From Propionimicrobium sp. PCR01-08-3 (GTDB lineage Bacteria; Actinomycetota; Actinomycetes; Propionibacteriales; Propionibacteriaceae): a DNA stretch of 64,000 nucleotides. Position 1 is the first letter of the stretch. The number at the start of each line of letters is the position of its first letter. This document shows, piece by piece, positions 16,488 through 25,270 of the stretch. Both the position numbers and the translations under genes were made by a program. The DNA lies in contig NZ_CP127390.1 in NCBI RefSeq assembly GCF_030286045.1, forward strand, positions 744,001 to 808,000, in the 5' to 3' direction. The notes below the pieces were generated by a model, which saw only the letters and a program-made list of their open reading frames with translations, made no database searches and was not told where the DNA came from.

Positions 16488-16937
16488 ATGGACGTATCAA
16501 TCACGATCACCGGGAATCTTGGCACCGAGGTCGATTACAAGGCGACCGAAAACTTCAGTAGAGCAAGCTTCCGGATGGCATGCACGCCACGGCTACGTCG
16601 TGGTGACACCTGGATCGACGGCTACACCACCTGGATGAACGTGGAATGCACGAACCGGCTGGCCGACAATGTCCGGGATTCATTGTCCAAGGGTGACCCG
16701 GTCATTGTCTTCGGCAAATTGCGCACGAGAGTCTGGGAGTCGGAAGGTGCCAGGCACGAGAAGTTGGTTGTCGAGGCCAGCGCGATCGGGCATGATCTGG
16801 GCCGCGGCACCAGTGCCTTCACCAGGGTCGCGTTCGCTCGGCAGCCGGACGATGCGGCGCAAGCCGGCGATCAGAACGCTGACGGAGACGACAGGATTGC
16901 AGACCACGAGCGCGAGCCCGTAGCTGTACCGGCATGA
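16488..16937 (+). CDS. ssb: Single-stranded DNA-binding protein (short SSB paralogue)
   Basis: OB-fold SSB-family protein, 149 aa, that coats single-stranded DNA. The N-terminal DVSITITGNLGTEVD, FRMACTPR and the TTWMNVECTNRLADN strand region are typical. The C-terminal tail is short and ends in EPVAVPA rather than the acidic DDxPF tip of the replicative SSB, so this is the second, SsbB-like paralogue. ATG 16488 follows an AGAGAGGA SD; an upstream frame extension is rejected. The next gene is ettA, as I recall for M. tuberculosis Rv2478c-Rv2477c, so this is a conserved actinobacterial pair. Confidence 0.9.
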   Translation: MDVSITITGNLGTEVDYKATENFSRASFRMACTPRLRRGDTWIDGYTTWMNVECTNRLADNVRDSLSKGDPVIVFGKLRTRVWESEGARHEKLVVEASAIGHDLGRGTSAFTRVAFARQPDDAAQAGDQNADGDDRIADHEREPVAVPA

Positions 16938-17365
16938 AACAACGCTGGGTGGCATGCAAGAACCAGGCGAGGTGCTGAGGCGCGTGGGAGCCTTGGTCCG
17001 CACGGGATCGTACCGTTCATGATGCGGAGCCTCGGGTGACAGGCGGTCATTGCTTCGGAGCCGGGACACGACAACAAAACGCAGGCTGGCAAAGGTGGCG
17101 AGACCTCGTTTCGCCAACCGCGCCTGCGCCTTGGCGGGTGTCGGGACCGGCAGCGGTTGCAGGCAGTGGCACGATGGTTCGTTCCTTCGAGTTGGTGGGG
17201 CATAATGGACGGGCACCACCCCAAGGAGGTCGGGAGAACAGAGAGCTTGCTTTCCGTTCCGAGACCGGCCAAGGGTTGCAGGCGCGATGCGCCGGGTGCC
17301 CCACAAGCCCAGATCGTCCGGCGAAGCCCGGCGGTCACGTTGCGAACGAAGGAAGCACGCGCCGT
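16938..17365 (+). other. 428-nt leader before ettA with a large stem-loop
   Basis: No credible gene is seen here. A stem-loop at 17081-17127 has outer arms GCAGGC/GCCTGC and inner GGCGA/TCGCC and may end ssb transcription. A CATAAT hexamer at 17201-17206 could be a -10 element for ettA. The long untranslated leader of a ribosome-associated factor could hold regulation, but no known riboswitch class was recognised. Confidence 0.4.
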
Positions 17366-19051
17366 ATGGCCGAGTTCATCTACACCATGCACAACGTCCG
17401 CAAGACGATCGGCGAGAAGCTGATCTTGGACGATGTCACCCTGTCGTTTTATCCGGACGCCAAGATCGGTGTCGTCGGCCCGAATGGCGCCGGTAAGTCG
17501 ACGCTGCTCAAAGTGATGGCAGGTCTGGAGCCCATCAATAACGGGGAAGCCCAGCTGGCCAAGGGCGCCACGGTCGGCATCCTTCAGCAGGAACCGCCGC
17601 TGACGGCCGGTAAGACCGTTCTGGAGAACATTGAGGAGGGCGTCGCCGAGGTTAAGGGCATGCTGACACGCTTCAACGAGGTCTCCGAGGCGATGGCAGA
17701 CCCGGACGCCGACTTCGACGCCTTGTTGGCCGAGATGGGGGAGCTGCAGACCGAGCTTGATACCCGCAACGCCTGGGATATCGACTCCCAGCTCGAACAG
17801 GCGATGGACGCACTCGGCTGCCCGCCGCCGGACACCGTCGTTGACATATTGTCGGGTGGCGAACGCCGCCGAGTGGCGCTGTGCAAGCTGCTCTTGGAGC
17901 AACCCGACCTGCTGCTTTTGGATGAGCCGACCAACCACCTGGATGCCGAATCGGTGAACTGGCTGGAGGGCCATCTCAAGACCTATCCGGGCGCTGTGCT
18001 ATGTGTCACCCACGACCGGTACTTCCTGGACAACGTGGTCGGATGGATCTGTGAGGTTGACCGTGGGCGCCTCTACGGCTACGAGGGCAACTATTCGGCG
18101 TATCTCGAGACCAAGCGCAAGCGCTTGACGATCGAGGGCCAGAAGGACGCCAAGCGCGCCAAGATCTTGGAGCGAGAGCTCGACTGGGTGCGCTCCTCGC
18201 CGAAGGCCCGTCAGGCCAAGAACAAGGCCCGATTGGCCCGTTACGAAGAGCTGGCAGCCGAGGCCGAGCGCAACCGCAAGATCGATCCGGCCGAGATCAA
18301 CATCCCGCCGGGACCGCGTTTGGGCACCGTCGTGCTCGAGGTGAACGACCTGCACAAGGGCTTCGACGACCGCGTGTTGATCAATGGCTTGACCTTCGAT
18401 TTGCCGCGCGCCGGCATCGTCGGTGTCATCGGGCCCAACGGTGTCGGCAAGTCGACGCTGTTCAAGATGATCGTTGGCGAGGAAGAGCCTGATTCGGGCA
18501 CCTTGAAGCTTGGCGACACGGTTTCGCTCAGCTACGTCGATCAGGGACGCTCAGGCCTCGATCCCGACAAGAATGTCTGGGAGGTCGTCTCCGACGGACT
18601 CGACTACATCAAGGTCGGCAACTTCGAGATGCCGAGCCGCGCCTACGTGGCGTCCTTCGGCTTCAAGGGCCCTGACCAGCAGAAGCCGTCAGGTGTGCTG
18701 TCCGGTGGCGAGCGCAACCGACTGAATCTGGCGTTGACGCTGAAGCAGGGCGGCAACCTGCTGCTGCTCGATGAGCCCACCAACGACCTGGACGTCGAAA
18801 CTCTGCAGAGCCTCGAGGACGCGCTACTCGAGTTCCCCGGCTGTGCCGTGGTGATCTCCCACGATCGCTGGTTCCTCGACCGGGTCGCGACCCACATTCT
18901 CGCCTGGGAAGGCGACGACGACGAGGGCATGCCGCGCTGGTTCTGGTTCGAGGGAAACTTCGCCGATTACGAGAAGAACAAGGTCGAGCGGCTCGGCGAA
19001 GAAGCTTCGCGTCCACATGCCAGCAAGCATCGCCGCCTGATGCGCGTCTGA
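17366..19051 (+). CDS. ettA: EttA, energy-dependent translational throttle ABC-F ATPase
   Basis: Cytoplasmic ABC-F protein (561 aa) that binds the ribosomal E site and gates entry into elongation according to ATP/ADP. It has two ABC domains in tandem: Walker A GPNGAGKST near residue 40 and GPNGVGKST near 357, signatures LSGGERRRV and LSGGERNRL, and Walker B boxes LLLDEPTNHLD and LLLDEPTNDLD. The linker (P-site tRNA interaction motif) between them carries RSSPKARQAKNKARL, and the arm insert of EttA is present near residues 80-150. The length matches the family (about 555 aa). ATG 17366 follows GAAGGAAG; the frame is open far upstream but that part is not protein-like. Confidence 0.95.
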   Translation: MAEFIYTMHNVRKTIGEKLILDDVTLSFYPDAKIGVVGPNGAGKSTLLKVMAGLEPINNGEAQLAKGATVGILQQEPPLTAGKTVLENIEEGVAEVKGMLTRFNEVSEAMADPDADFDALLAEMGELQTELDTRNAWDIDSQLEQAMDALGCPPPDTVVDILSGGERRRVALCKLLLEQPDLLLLDEPTNHLDAESVNWLEGHLKTYPGAVLCVTHDRYFLDNVVGWICEVDRGRLYGYEGNYSAYLETKRKRLTIEGQKDAKRAKILERELDWVRSSPKARQAKNKARLARYEELAAEAERNRKIDPAEINIPPGPRLGTVVLEVNDLHKGFDDRVLINGLTFDLPRAGIVGVIGPNGVGKSTLFKMIVGEEEPDSGTLKLGDTVSLSYVDQGRSGLDPDKNVWEVVSDGLDYIKVGNFEMPSRAYVASFGFKGPDQQKPSGVLSGGERNRLNLALTLKQGGNLLLLDEPTNDLDVETLQSLEDALLEFPGCAVVISHDRWFLDRVATHILAWEGDDDEGMPRWFWFEGNFADYEKNKVERLGEEASRPHASKHRRLMRV

Positions 19052-19073
19052 ATAGGTGGGGCTCAAAGTCAAC

Positions 19074-19117
19074 GTGTGGTCCGACAGGTTAGCTGAGTAC
19101 TACCGGTCGGGCCACAC
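19074..19117 (+). terminator. Hairpin downstream of ettA
   Basis: A long inverted repeat, GTGTGGTCCGACAGGT with ACCGGTCGGGCCACAC (14 of 16 paired), and a 12-nt loop lies 22 nt after the ettA stop and upstream of the convergent GntR gene. It is likely a terminator although the T-run is poor. Confidence 0.6.
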
Positions 19118-19211
19118 GGTCGTATTGAGGAGATCGAAGACTTCGCGAGGAGGGACGGTGGAGGACAGGGCGCTCCGGGCCCCGCGAACGCGTCCGGTCT
19201 GGGGACCGATT

Positions 19212-19967
19212 TCAGCCATGGGCTTGACCTTGTTCCAGCTCGTCAGCTGACTGTTGAACGATAAATCGGCATGCCTTTCCTGCACTGTCTGCGTCATGTG
19301 AGGCTATTGCCTCGGCAAGTTCAAGGTGCCGACGACTGGCGACAGGGTCAGGGACGATCGGCATGAGGCCGAGTCGGTATTTCCCTGCAAGTATCTCGTT
19401 CAGAATCTGTTCAAGACTGGCAAACAGCGGATTCCCGGAACCTTGGAGCACCAATGAGTGAAAGACCAGGTCCGCGTCGACGAACGTGTCGATCCTGCCC
19501 GCTTCACCTGCGTTGACCATGACAGTCGCAAGCTGAATTAACTGCTTTGCCTGGTCAGGCTCGATGTGCAGCGCGGCTAAATAGGCGGCGGGCGGCTCGA
19601 TTGCCGTGCGTAATTCAACCAAGGCGCGGAATTGGGCATCGCGTTGTGCTGGGTCGTCGAGATGCCAGGAGATAACGTCAGGCGCGAGCGCGTTCCACAT
19701 CTTGCGCTCTTGCACCACGGTTCCGCGGTGCTTGCGCGACTGGACGAGGCCGCTGCCTGCCAAGACACTGATTGCTTCACGGATAACTGATCGTGACACA
19801 CCGAAGTCGCCCGCGAGCTCGTCCATGCGAAGCACCGTGCCACTCGAGTACCGGCTGGTAACGATCTCTCTGCCAAGTCGTTCAACCACTTCTCGTTGCA
19901 GAAGGCCTCCCGATGGCGTAGCCGCAGGCTGATCGGTGCGGATGCGATATCTGCTCGATGAGGTCAC
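19212..19967 (-). CDS. FadR-subfamily GntR regulator
   Basis: Transcription factor, 251 aa. The winged-helix HTH is at residues about 25-90 (LGREIVTSRYSSGTVL ... FGVSRSVIREAISVLAGSGLV), followed by an all-helical FCD ligand-binding domain whose metal/acid-binding His and Asp residues (DADLVFH, RRHLELAEAI) are present. The GTG at 19967 has SD AAGGTGG upstream. It is divergent from the sugar ABC operon starting at 20094 and most likely controls it; several palindromes lie between the two. The ligand is probably a sugar acid or polyol. Confidence 0.88.
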   Translation of the reverse strand: MTSSSRYRIRTDQPAATPSGGLLQREVVERLGREIVTSRYSSGTVLRMDELAGDFGVSRSVIREAISVLAGSGLVQSRKHRGTVVQERKMWNALAPDVISWHLDDPAQRDAQFRALVELRTAIEPPAAYLAALHIEPDQAKQLIQLATVMVNAGEAGRIDTFVDADLVFHSLVLQGSGNPLFASLEQILNEILAGKYRLGLMPIVPDPVASRRHLELAEAIASHDADSAGKACRFIVQQSADELEQGQAHG

Positions 19968-20034
19968 GACTTGGCCACCTTTTCTGTGTGGGCCTTCCCA
20001 TTGCCTTACGTCTGACTTATTCTAAAGGCAGTTG

Positions 20035-20076
20035 CTGATCAGTAGCACTGTCCACGGACAAAACTCAATGTTGAGT
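20035..20076. promoter_or_regulatory. Palindrome cluster upstream of sugar ABC operon
   Basis: Three perfect short palindromes lie in 42 bp: CTGATCAG (20035-20042), TGTCC-AC-GGACA (20049-20060) and ACTCAA-TG-TTGAGT (20063-20076). They are directly upstream of the SD at 20082-20088. One or more are probably operators for the divergent GntR regulator. Confidence 0.5.
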
Positions 20077-20093
20077 CTTTCAAAGGAGAATCA

Positions 20094-21377
20094 GTGAAAC
20101 GCCTACCTGCAATGGGCATCGCATTCGCGATGGCTGTGCCGCTTGCAATGTCGGGATGCGGTGGTGAAGCATCTGAGGAATCGAGTGATGTCGTCCATGT
20201 GACACTCGCCAACCACGTCTGGACCGAGAACATCAAGGCACAATTCGATGATTTCACCGCTCAAACCGGTATCGAGGTGGACCTAACTCAGCTTGGTGAA
20301 GACCAGTTATCGGACCAGTACAACGTCAAACTCAATGCAGGCTCTGAGGACATCGACGTAATGATGTACCGGCCGCTCCAGGAGGGCAAGATGTTTGCCC
20401 ACAACGGATGGATGGCCGACCTGTCTGACAAAGTCACCAGCAATTCAGATTGGGAGTGGGAGGACTATCAAGAGGGTCCTGTCACGGCCACTACCTATGA
20501 AGGGAAAGTCGTAGGTGTCCCTATTATCACCGAGACAGAAGTGCTCTACTATCGCACTGATCTGTTGGAAAGTTCGGGGTACGACGCTCCGCCGCAGACT
20601 TTGGATGAACTGCAAGAGATGGCGGCCCAGATTCACGAAGACAATCCGGATGTCGCCGGTTTTGTCGCGCGCACCGGACGCACCGCGGCCGTCACGCAGT
20701 TTTCCAGCTTCTTGTTCAGCTACGGTGGCGATTTTGACGACGGCAGCGGTAACGCCACTTTGGACACCCAAGCCGCGCAAGACGCATATGAGATGTACGG
20801 AGGTTTGATCCGCGATTATGGCCCGGCGAACGTCAGCACTGATATGAGCTGGCCCGAGGCAATGGCTGTTTTCACCCAGGGCCAAGCGGCCTTCTATGTG
20901 GAAGCCAATTCTCTGTATAAGAATGCTACGGATCCAGCGAACTCTCAGGTTTCCGATACTGTTGGATTCTCGGCATTCCCTGCGGGGCCGGCCGGATCAA
21001 AGCCATACAACATTCCGGCATGGGCCTTGGGAGTTAACGAGGGATCGTCGAATATTGATAATGCTTGGAAATTCATCGAATGGGCGACAAGTAAGGATCA
21101 GACGCTGCTCAATCAACAGGCGGGTGTCCCAAGTGCGAGGACCTCGGTTTGGAATAATCCGGAGGCAACCAAGGACTATCCGGCTGATCTGGTAGCCGCT
21201 GCTCAGGCAGGTGCCGAGGCGGGCATTGGGCATGACCGGCCGTTGGTCGTTCAAGTGGCAAAGGCTCGTGAGGTCGTTGGCCAGCCAATCGTCGATGCGA
21301 TCACGGGAAAGGACATCGAGTCAGCGATAGCGACCGCTCAGTCCGACTATCAAGGCTTCTTGGACGGCGAGGAGTAG
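20094..21377 (+). CDS. Carbohydrate ABC transporter binding lipoprotein (family 1)
   Basis: Extracellular solute-binding protein of the maltose/multiple-sugar type, 427 aa, lipid-anchored. The signal peptide ends with lipobox AMSGC at about residue 22. The conserved region YNIPAWALGVN ... AWKFIEWATS is seen near 310-335. It starts at GTG 20094 with SD AAAGGAGA. First gene of an operon with two permeases; its own ATPase is absent, so it probably shares a global MsmK/UgpC-type ATPase coded elsewhere. Codon use is noticeably AT-richer than the neighbouring housekeeping genes, hinting at transfer. The sugar is not identifiable; the neighbouring dehydrogenase suggests a polyol or sugar acid. Confidence 0.88.
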   Translation: MKRLPAMGIAFAMAVPLAMSGCGGEASEESSDVVHVTLANHVWTENIKAQFDDFTAQTGIEVDLTQLGEDQLSDQYNVKLNAGSEDIDVMMYRPLQEGKMFAHNGWMADLSDKVTSNSDWEWEDYQEGPVTATTYEGKVVGVPIITETEVLYYRTDLLESSGYDAPPQTLDELQEMAAQIHEDNPDVAGFVARTGRTAAVTQFSSFLFSYGGDFDDGSGNATLDTQAAQDAYEMYGGLIRDYGPANVSTDMSWPEAMAVFTQGQAAFYVEANSLYKNATDPANSQVSDTVGFSAFPAGPAGSKPYNIPAWALGVNEGSSNIDNAWKFIEWATSKDQTLLNQQAGVPSARTSVWNNPEATKDYPADLVAAAQAGAEAGIGHDRPLVVQVAKAREVVGQPIVDAITGKDIESAIATAQSDYQGFLDGEE

Positions 21378-21381
21378 TTTC

Positions 21382-21418
21382 TGGCCGGTAGGCGCAGCGT
21401 CAAGCCACCTACCGGCCA
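21382..21418 (+). terminator. Intercistronic hairpin after binding-protein gene
   Basis: A perfect 11-bp stem (TGGCCGGTAGG/CCTACCGGCCA) with a 15-nt loop lies between the binding protein and the first permease. Such stems usually stabilise the upstream mRNA or partly terminate, giving more binding protein than permease. Confidence 0.65.
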
Positions 21419-21502
21419 CACCATCTACAAAGTCGTGTAACACGCGAGATCAAGATTCGTACGTTTCTGTTTCGCTTTTCCTTTTACTTGCTAAGGCAAC
21501 AT

Positions 21503-22456
21503 ATGTCTACTGAAATGAATAGTTCGGTGTCTGGCGTGGCCGCTGAGGAGGCTCTGAGGAGTCGTCCGAGGCAAAGCAGGTTCTCCTATTGGGCGAATCG
21601 ATATAGAAAATGGCTATTTGCGTCGCCCGCCATGATTTTTACAATAGCGATGCTGGTTTTCCCTCTCGTGTGGACGATCTATTTAAGTTTGACCGATGCT
21701 GAGGGATCGGTACGCGCGCCGAAGGAGATCATCGGTCTCGATAATTACATTGAGGTGCTCACGGACACCGCGCGATTCTGGCCAGCAGTCGGACGAACTA
21801 TCGTTTTCACAAGCGGAGTGCTGATCGCCCAGATGGTTCTCGGCATGTGTATCGCGTTGCTGCTTCGCCGTTCATTCCGTGGACAAGGCATTATCCGCGT
21901 GGCCATTCTGTTGCCGTTGGTCGCGACACCGGTAGCGGTCGGCATGATGTGGAGACTGATATTTGACCCAAATATAGGCCCAGCGAATTATCTGTTGGGC
22001 TTGGTCGGTCTAGGCCCGTTCCCGTGGCTTGCAGGTGAAAAGACGGCGCTTGCGACCACGATGCTCATTGATGTCTGGCAGTGGACGCCGATGGTCGCGC
22101 TGATCTTGTTGGCCGGCCTCACATCGCTATCTGACGACATTGACGAGGCGGCATCGATCGATGGCGCTAATGCCTGGCAACGATTCTGGTCGGTGACCTT
22201 ACCGATGGTGTGGCCGAGCGTCGTAGTAGCCGTATTGCTGCGCGGAATTGATGCGCTCAAGACGTTCGACATTCTTTACGCCACTAAGGGGCGAGGCGGA
22301 GGATCATTCAACGAGGTTGAAACGCTGAATGTCTATGCCTACGGACTAAGTTTTGACTATAACGAATACGGTCTGGCATCGACGGTGTTGATACTCTTCT
22401 TTGCACTCATCATCGCCGCGATGCTTGCGCTGACTTCTCGTAACAAGGAGCGATGA
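21503..22456 (+). CDS. Sugar ABC transporter permease (MalF type)
   Basis: Inner-membrane permease, 317 aa, six helices beginning with SPAMIFTIAMLVFPLVWTIY. The EAA loop near 215 (DEAASIDGANAWQRFWSVTLP) is the ATPase docking site. ATG 21503 is chosen over the upstream TTG 21488, and has an AAGG eight bases before it. The stop overlaps the next permease start (ATGA). Confidence 0.9.
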   Translation: MSTEMNSSVSGVAAEEALRSRPRQSRFSYWANRYRKWLFASPAMIFTIAMLVFPLVWTIYLSLTDAEGSVRAPKEIIGLDNYIEVLTDTARFWPAVGRTIVFTSGVLIAQMVLGMCIALLLRRSFRGQGIIRVAILLPLVATPVAVGMMWRLIFDPNIGPANYLLGLVGLGPFPWLAGEKTALATTMLIDVWQWTPMVALILLAGLTSLSDDIDEAASIDGANAWQRFWSVTLPMVWPSVVVAVLLRGIDALKTFDILYATKGRGGGSFNEVETLNVYAYGLSFDYNEYGLASTVLILFFALIIAAMLALTSRNKER

Positions 22457-23271
22457 TGCGGCTTACACGCAGATATCGGGTGTTTCGGGGAATAGCCATT
22501 GTGCTGCTGCTGCTCATCATGCTCACTCCGCTGGCATGGATGGTGATGAGCTCATTCAAGACAAACGTTCAGATTTATGACCCTACCGCTACGTTCGCGT
22601 TCAGCCCGACCATCGAGAACTATCAGAAAGTATTCCAGCAGGCGAATTTCGGCAGATTCATGGGAAACAGTTTCGTCGTCGCTGCCGTATCAACCGCAAT
22701 CTCTTTGGTGCTGGGCGTGCCCGCGGCCTATTCCATGAGCCGCTTCGCCATGAAACGCCAGGCAGTTGTCGTGCTGATGGCTCGCGTCATACCGGCCGTT
22801 TCGTTGTTGGTGCCCTGGTACTACCTGTTCAGCAATCTACGATTGGTCGGCGGCTATGGCGTCCTGATTCTTTCGCACATGTTCGTTTCGTTACCTTTGA
22901 TTCTGTACATCATGATCGGCTTTTTTGACGGCATGCCTCTTGAACTCGAAGAAGCCGCTCAAGTGGATGGCCTGACACCGATCGGAGCAATGTGGCATGT
23001 GACGTTGCCAATGAGTATGTCAGGAATAGCGACCGCATCGATTTTGTCGTTCATCTTCAGCTGGAATAACTTCATGTTCGCATTAGTGCTTTCAGGAGCC
23101 AGTACCAAGACTCTGCCTGTCGCAATCTTCGACTTCATCGGTTATGCCAGCATTGATTGGGGAGGGCTTATGGCGGCAGCAAGTGTCGTAACGCTGCCGA
23201 TTATGGTTATAGCATTGTTCTTCCAGAAGTATGTTGTCTCAGGTCTGACGGCAGGGGCAGTAAAAGGATAA
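22453..23271 (+). CDS. Sugar ABC transporter permease (MalG type)
   Basis: Second permease, 272 aa, six helices. The EAA loop EEAAQVDGLTPIGAMWHVTLP is near 175-195 and the conserved ending FQKYVVSGLTAGAVKG matches the MalG-type C-terminus. SD AAGGAGCG lies inside the previous gene; a four-base overlap couples their translation. No ATPase gene follows. Confidence 0.9.
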   Translation: MMRLTRRYRVFRGIAIVLLLLIMLTPLAWMVMSSFKTNVQIYDPTATFAFSPTIENYQKVFQQANFGRFMGNSFVVAAVSTAISLVLGVPAAYSMSRFAMKRQAVVVLMARVIPAVSLLVPWYYLFSNLRLVGGYGVLILSHMFVSLPLILYIMIGFFDGMPLELEEAAQVDGLTPIGAMWHVTLPMSMSGIATASILSFIFSWNNFMFALVLSGASTKTLPVAIFDFIGYASIDWGGLMAAASVVTLPIMVIALFFQKYVVSGLTAGAVKG

Positions 23272-23359
23272 TGAGCCTCATTGAGACAGGTCCTTCATGG
23301 GCTTGCGCAGAACCGCCGCAATCGGTCTTTTCATGCCCTTGTTGTCATGCGGGTTTGGC

Positions 23360-24400
23360 CTATCCCTCCGGCAGCAGCACGATCTTGTTGAGGCCGGGTT
23401 CCCGGTTGTAGACCCGGGTGATCCACTCATGACCGTCCGTTAACGGAACCACCTTCGAGATCAGGGCCTCGACGTCCACCTCGCGGTCTGCGATCAGCTT
23501 GAGGCATTCGTCGTATTCTCCTGCCGATGCGCACGTGCCGAAAAGGCTGAGTTGGCGAGTCACCACCCATTGCAGAGGGAAGTTGATCTGCTGGACGATG
23601 TTTCCGATCAGCACGACCGATCCGTTCAGCTTTACTGATTTCAAGCACAGGTGCGTAGTCGCGTCGATACCGGTTGCATCGAGCGCGATGTCGGCACCCT
23701 GGGTACCGTCGGTCGCGGCGAGAATCCGATCCAGCGCATCCGGTTCGGCTGAGTTCACGGCGACGTCGGCCCCATTGTCCAGCGCGGTGGCGAGCTTGGC
23801 CTCGTCGATGTCGACCGCAATGATGGGTCCGGCTCCCATGGCCTTGGCGACCTGCAGAGTGAGTAGACCGATGGTTCCGACTCCGACGATGACGGCGCTC
23901 ATCCCAGATGTGATGGGGGTCCGGGTTGCGGCGTGATAAGCGATTGCCAACGGCTCTACCATCGCCGCCTGCAAATAGCTGACGGTATCGGGCAACTTGT
24001 AACAGATATAGGCAGGTACCACCAGGTAGTCGGCGAAGGCGCCGTCTCTGCGGTAGTCGTCGCAGGAGACCCCGAGCACCTGCCGGTTAGTGCACAGATT
24101 CACGTTGCCTGCCCTGCAGGCATCGCATCGATTGCAGTAGACCGTCGAGTCAAAAGTGACCCGGTCCCCGACCGACCACCCCTCGACTCCCGGGCCCAGG
24201 GCCTCGATCTGACCGGAGGCCTCGTGGCCCATGATGTCCGGTGGCTGCCTGCGTCCCGATGATCCATCCATGCCGTGCACGTCGGAGCCGCAAACGGCGC
24301 AGGCTTTCACTTTGATCAGTACCTCGCCCTCGCCCGGGACCGGAGTCGGCACATCAAGGTACTCGAACTTGTTGTATTCGGTCAGCACCAGTGCTTTCAT
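23360..24400 (-). CDS. Zinc-dependent polyol dehydrogenase (MDR family)
   Basis: Medium-chain NAD(P)-dependent dehydrogenase, 346 aa. Catalytic zinc ligands Cys37 and His59-Glu60 (GHE) are present. The structural zinc lobe has Cys89, Cys92, Cys95 and Cys103, and the Rossmann motif VGVGTIGLL is near 170. The family includes sorbitol, galactitol-1-phosphate and threonine dehydrogenases; residues visible here do not decide. The ATG at 24400 has SD GGAGG; an upstream extension of 25 residues is rejected. It is convergent with the sugar ABC operon and probably oxidises the imported polyol or its derivative. Confidence 0.88.
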   Translation of the reverse strand: MKALVLTEYNKFEYLDVPTPVPGEGEVLIKVKACAVCGSDVHGMDGSSGRRQPPDIMGHEASGQIEALGPGVEGWSVGDRVTFDSTVYCNRCDACRAGNVNLCTNRQVLGVSCDDYRRDGAFADYLVVPAYICYKLPDTVSYLQAAMVEPLAIAYHAATRTPITSGMSAVIVGVGTIGLLTLQVAKAMGAGPIIAVDIDEAKLATALDNGADVAVNSAEPDALDRILAATDGTQGADIALDATGIDATTHLCLKSVKLNGSVVLIGNIVQQINFPLQWVVTRQLSLFGTCASAGEYDECLKLIADREVDVEALISKVVPLTDGHEWITRVYNREPGLNKIVLLPEG

Positions 24401-24776
24401 TGACCTGCCTCCTGTATGTCTCGGCCCGCGCAGTCGTTCCGGATCGCACGTTGGCTCCCGACCATTGTCGCGCATGAAACGTGAGGTCGACGGCCTTGTC
24501 CTAGAAGTCCGAAGACTCGTAGATTCACGGTTGCCCGTGCAAATCCTTCCGCGATTGGTGACCCGAATCGACCCGTCCCGCGGGTGCAGCGAGCTTCAGC
24601 TCGAGATCGGGGAAGCTTTTGCACTGTCGGCGCTGCTAACCGGATGCGGCTGGGTCGGCGATGGGCACATCGGCCCGAACTGCGGGATTTGGGCCCAGAC
24701 GGGATGCGCTCGTTATTGTTGGGTCGGCGTAGTAGCCGATCGGACGCGGCGGCGTCCGACTCAAAGTGGAGGTGTC
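24401..24776. other. Divergent intergenic region, no gene seen
   Basis: The 376 nt between the dehydrogenase and the mutarotase carry no credible coding frame. Promoters for both divergent genes must lie here, but no clear -10/-35 pair or operator was identified. Confidence 0.4.
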
Positions 24777-25205
24777 ATGCTCAAGAATATTGATCCCCGG
24801 ATGAGTCCGGAACTGTTGTACGTGCTCGCTCAGATGGGGCACGGCGACCGGCTGGCGATCGTCGATCGCAACTATCCGGTGGTCTCCACAGCGCAGCGAG
24901 TGGTGCGTCTGGACGCGCTGAATCTCACCGAGGCGCTGGACGTGGTGCTCAGCGTGTTTCCCGTCGACAATTTCGTTGAGCAGCCGGTGGCCGGTATGAA
25001 CAATGTGGACGATCCGGAGGCCATCCCGGAGGTTCAGCAGCAGGCGTTCGCCGCCGTCAACGCCGCTGAAGGACGCACGGTCGGCGTGCAGCGTCTGCCG
25101 CGTTTCGACTTCTACCAGCAGGCCGCCAGCTGCTTCGCAGTGCTCGCGACCAGCGAAGCACGTCCCTACGGCTGCATCATGGTGACCAAGGGCGTCATCT
25201 TCTGA
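24777..25205 (+). CDS. RbsD/FucU-family sugar mutarotase
   Basis: 142-aa decameric mutarotase-type protein that interconverts the anomers of fucose, ribose or a related sugar. The conserved GHGDRLAIVD near the N-terminus supplies the catalytic His22 and Asp30; the C-terminal CFAVLATSEARPYGCIMVTKGV matches FucU (Tyr near 132). It resembles FucU more than RbsD. ATG 24777 follows GTGGAGG. The neighbourhood (sugar ABC importer, polyol dehydrogenase) fits sugar uptake. Confidence 0.88.
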   Translation: MLKNIDPRMSPELLYVLAQMGHGDRLAIVDRNYPVVSTAQRVVRLDALNLTEALDVVLSVFPVDNFVEQPVAGMNNVDDPEAIPEVQQQAFAAVNAAEGRTVGVQRLPRFDFYQQAASCFAVLATSEARPYGCIMVTKGVIF

Positions 25206-25270
25206 TCGGACGAGCGGTGCTCACTCGTCCATTTCGGCTCGTCTGATCTGTCGGCCGTTTACTCCGATGA

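Noticed and set aside
16871-17974. Minus-strand 367-codon frame across the ettA leader and gene
   Set aside because: Overlaps the well-supported ettA; its composition is that of an antisense frame.
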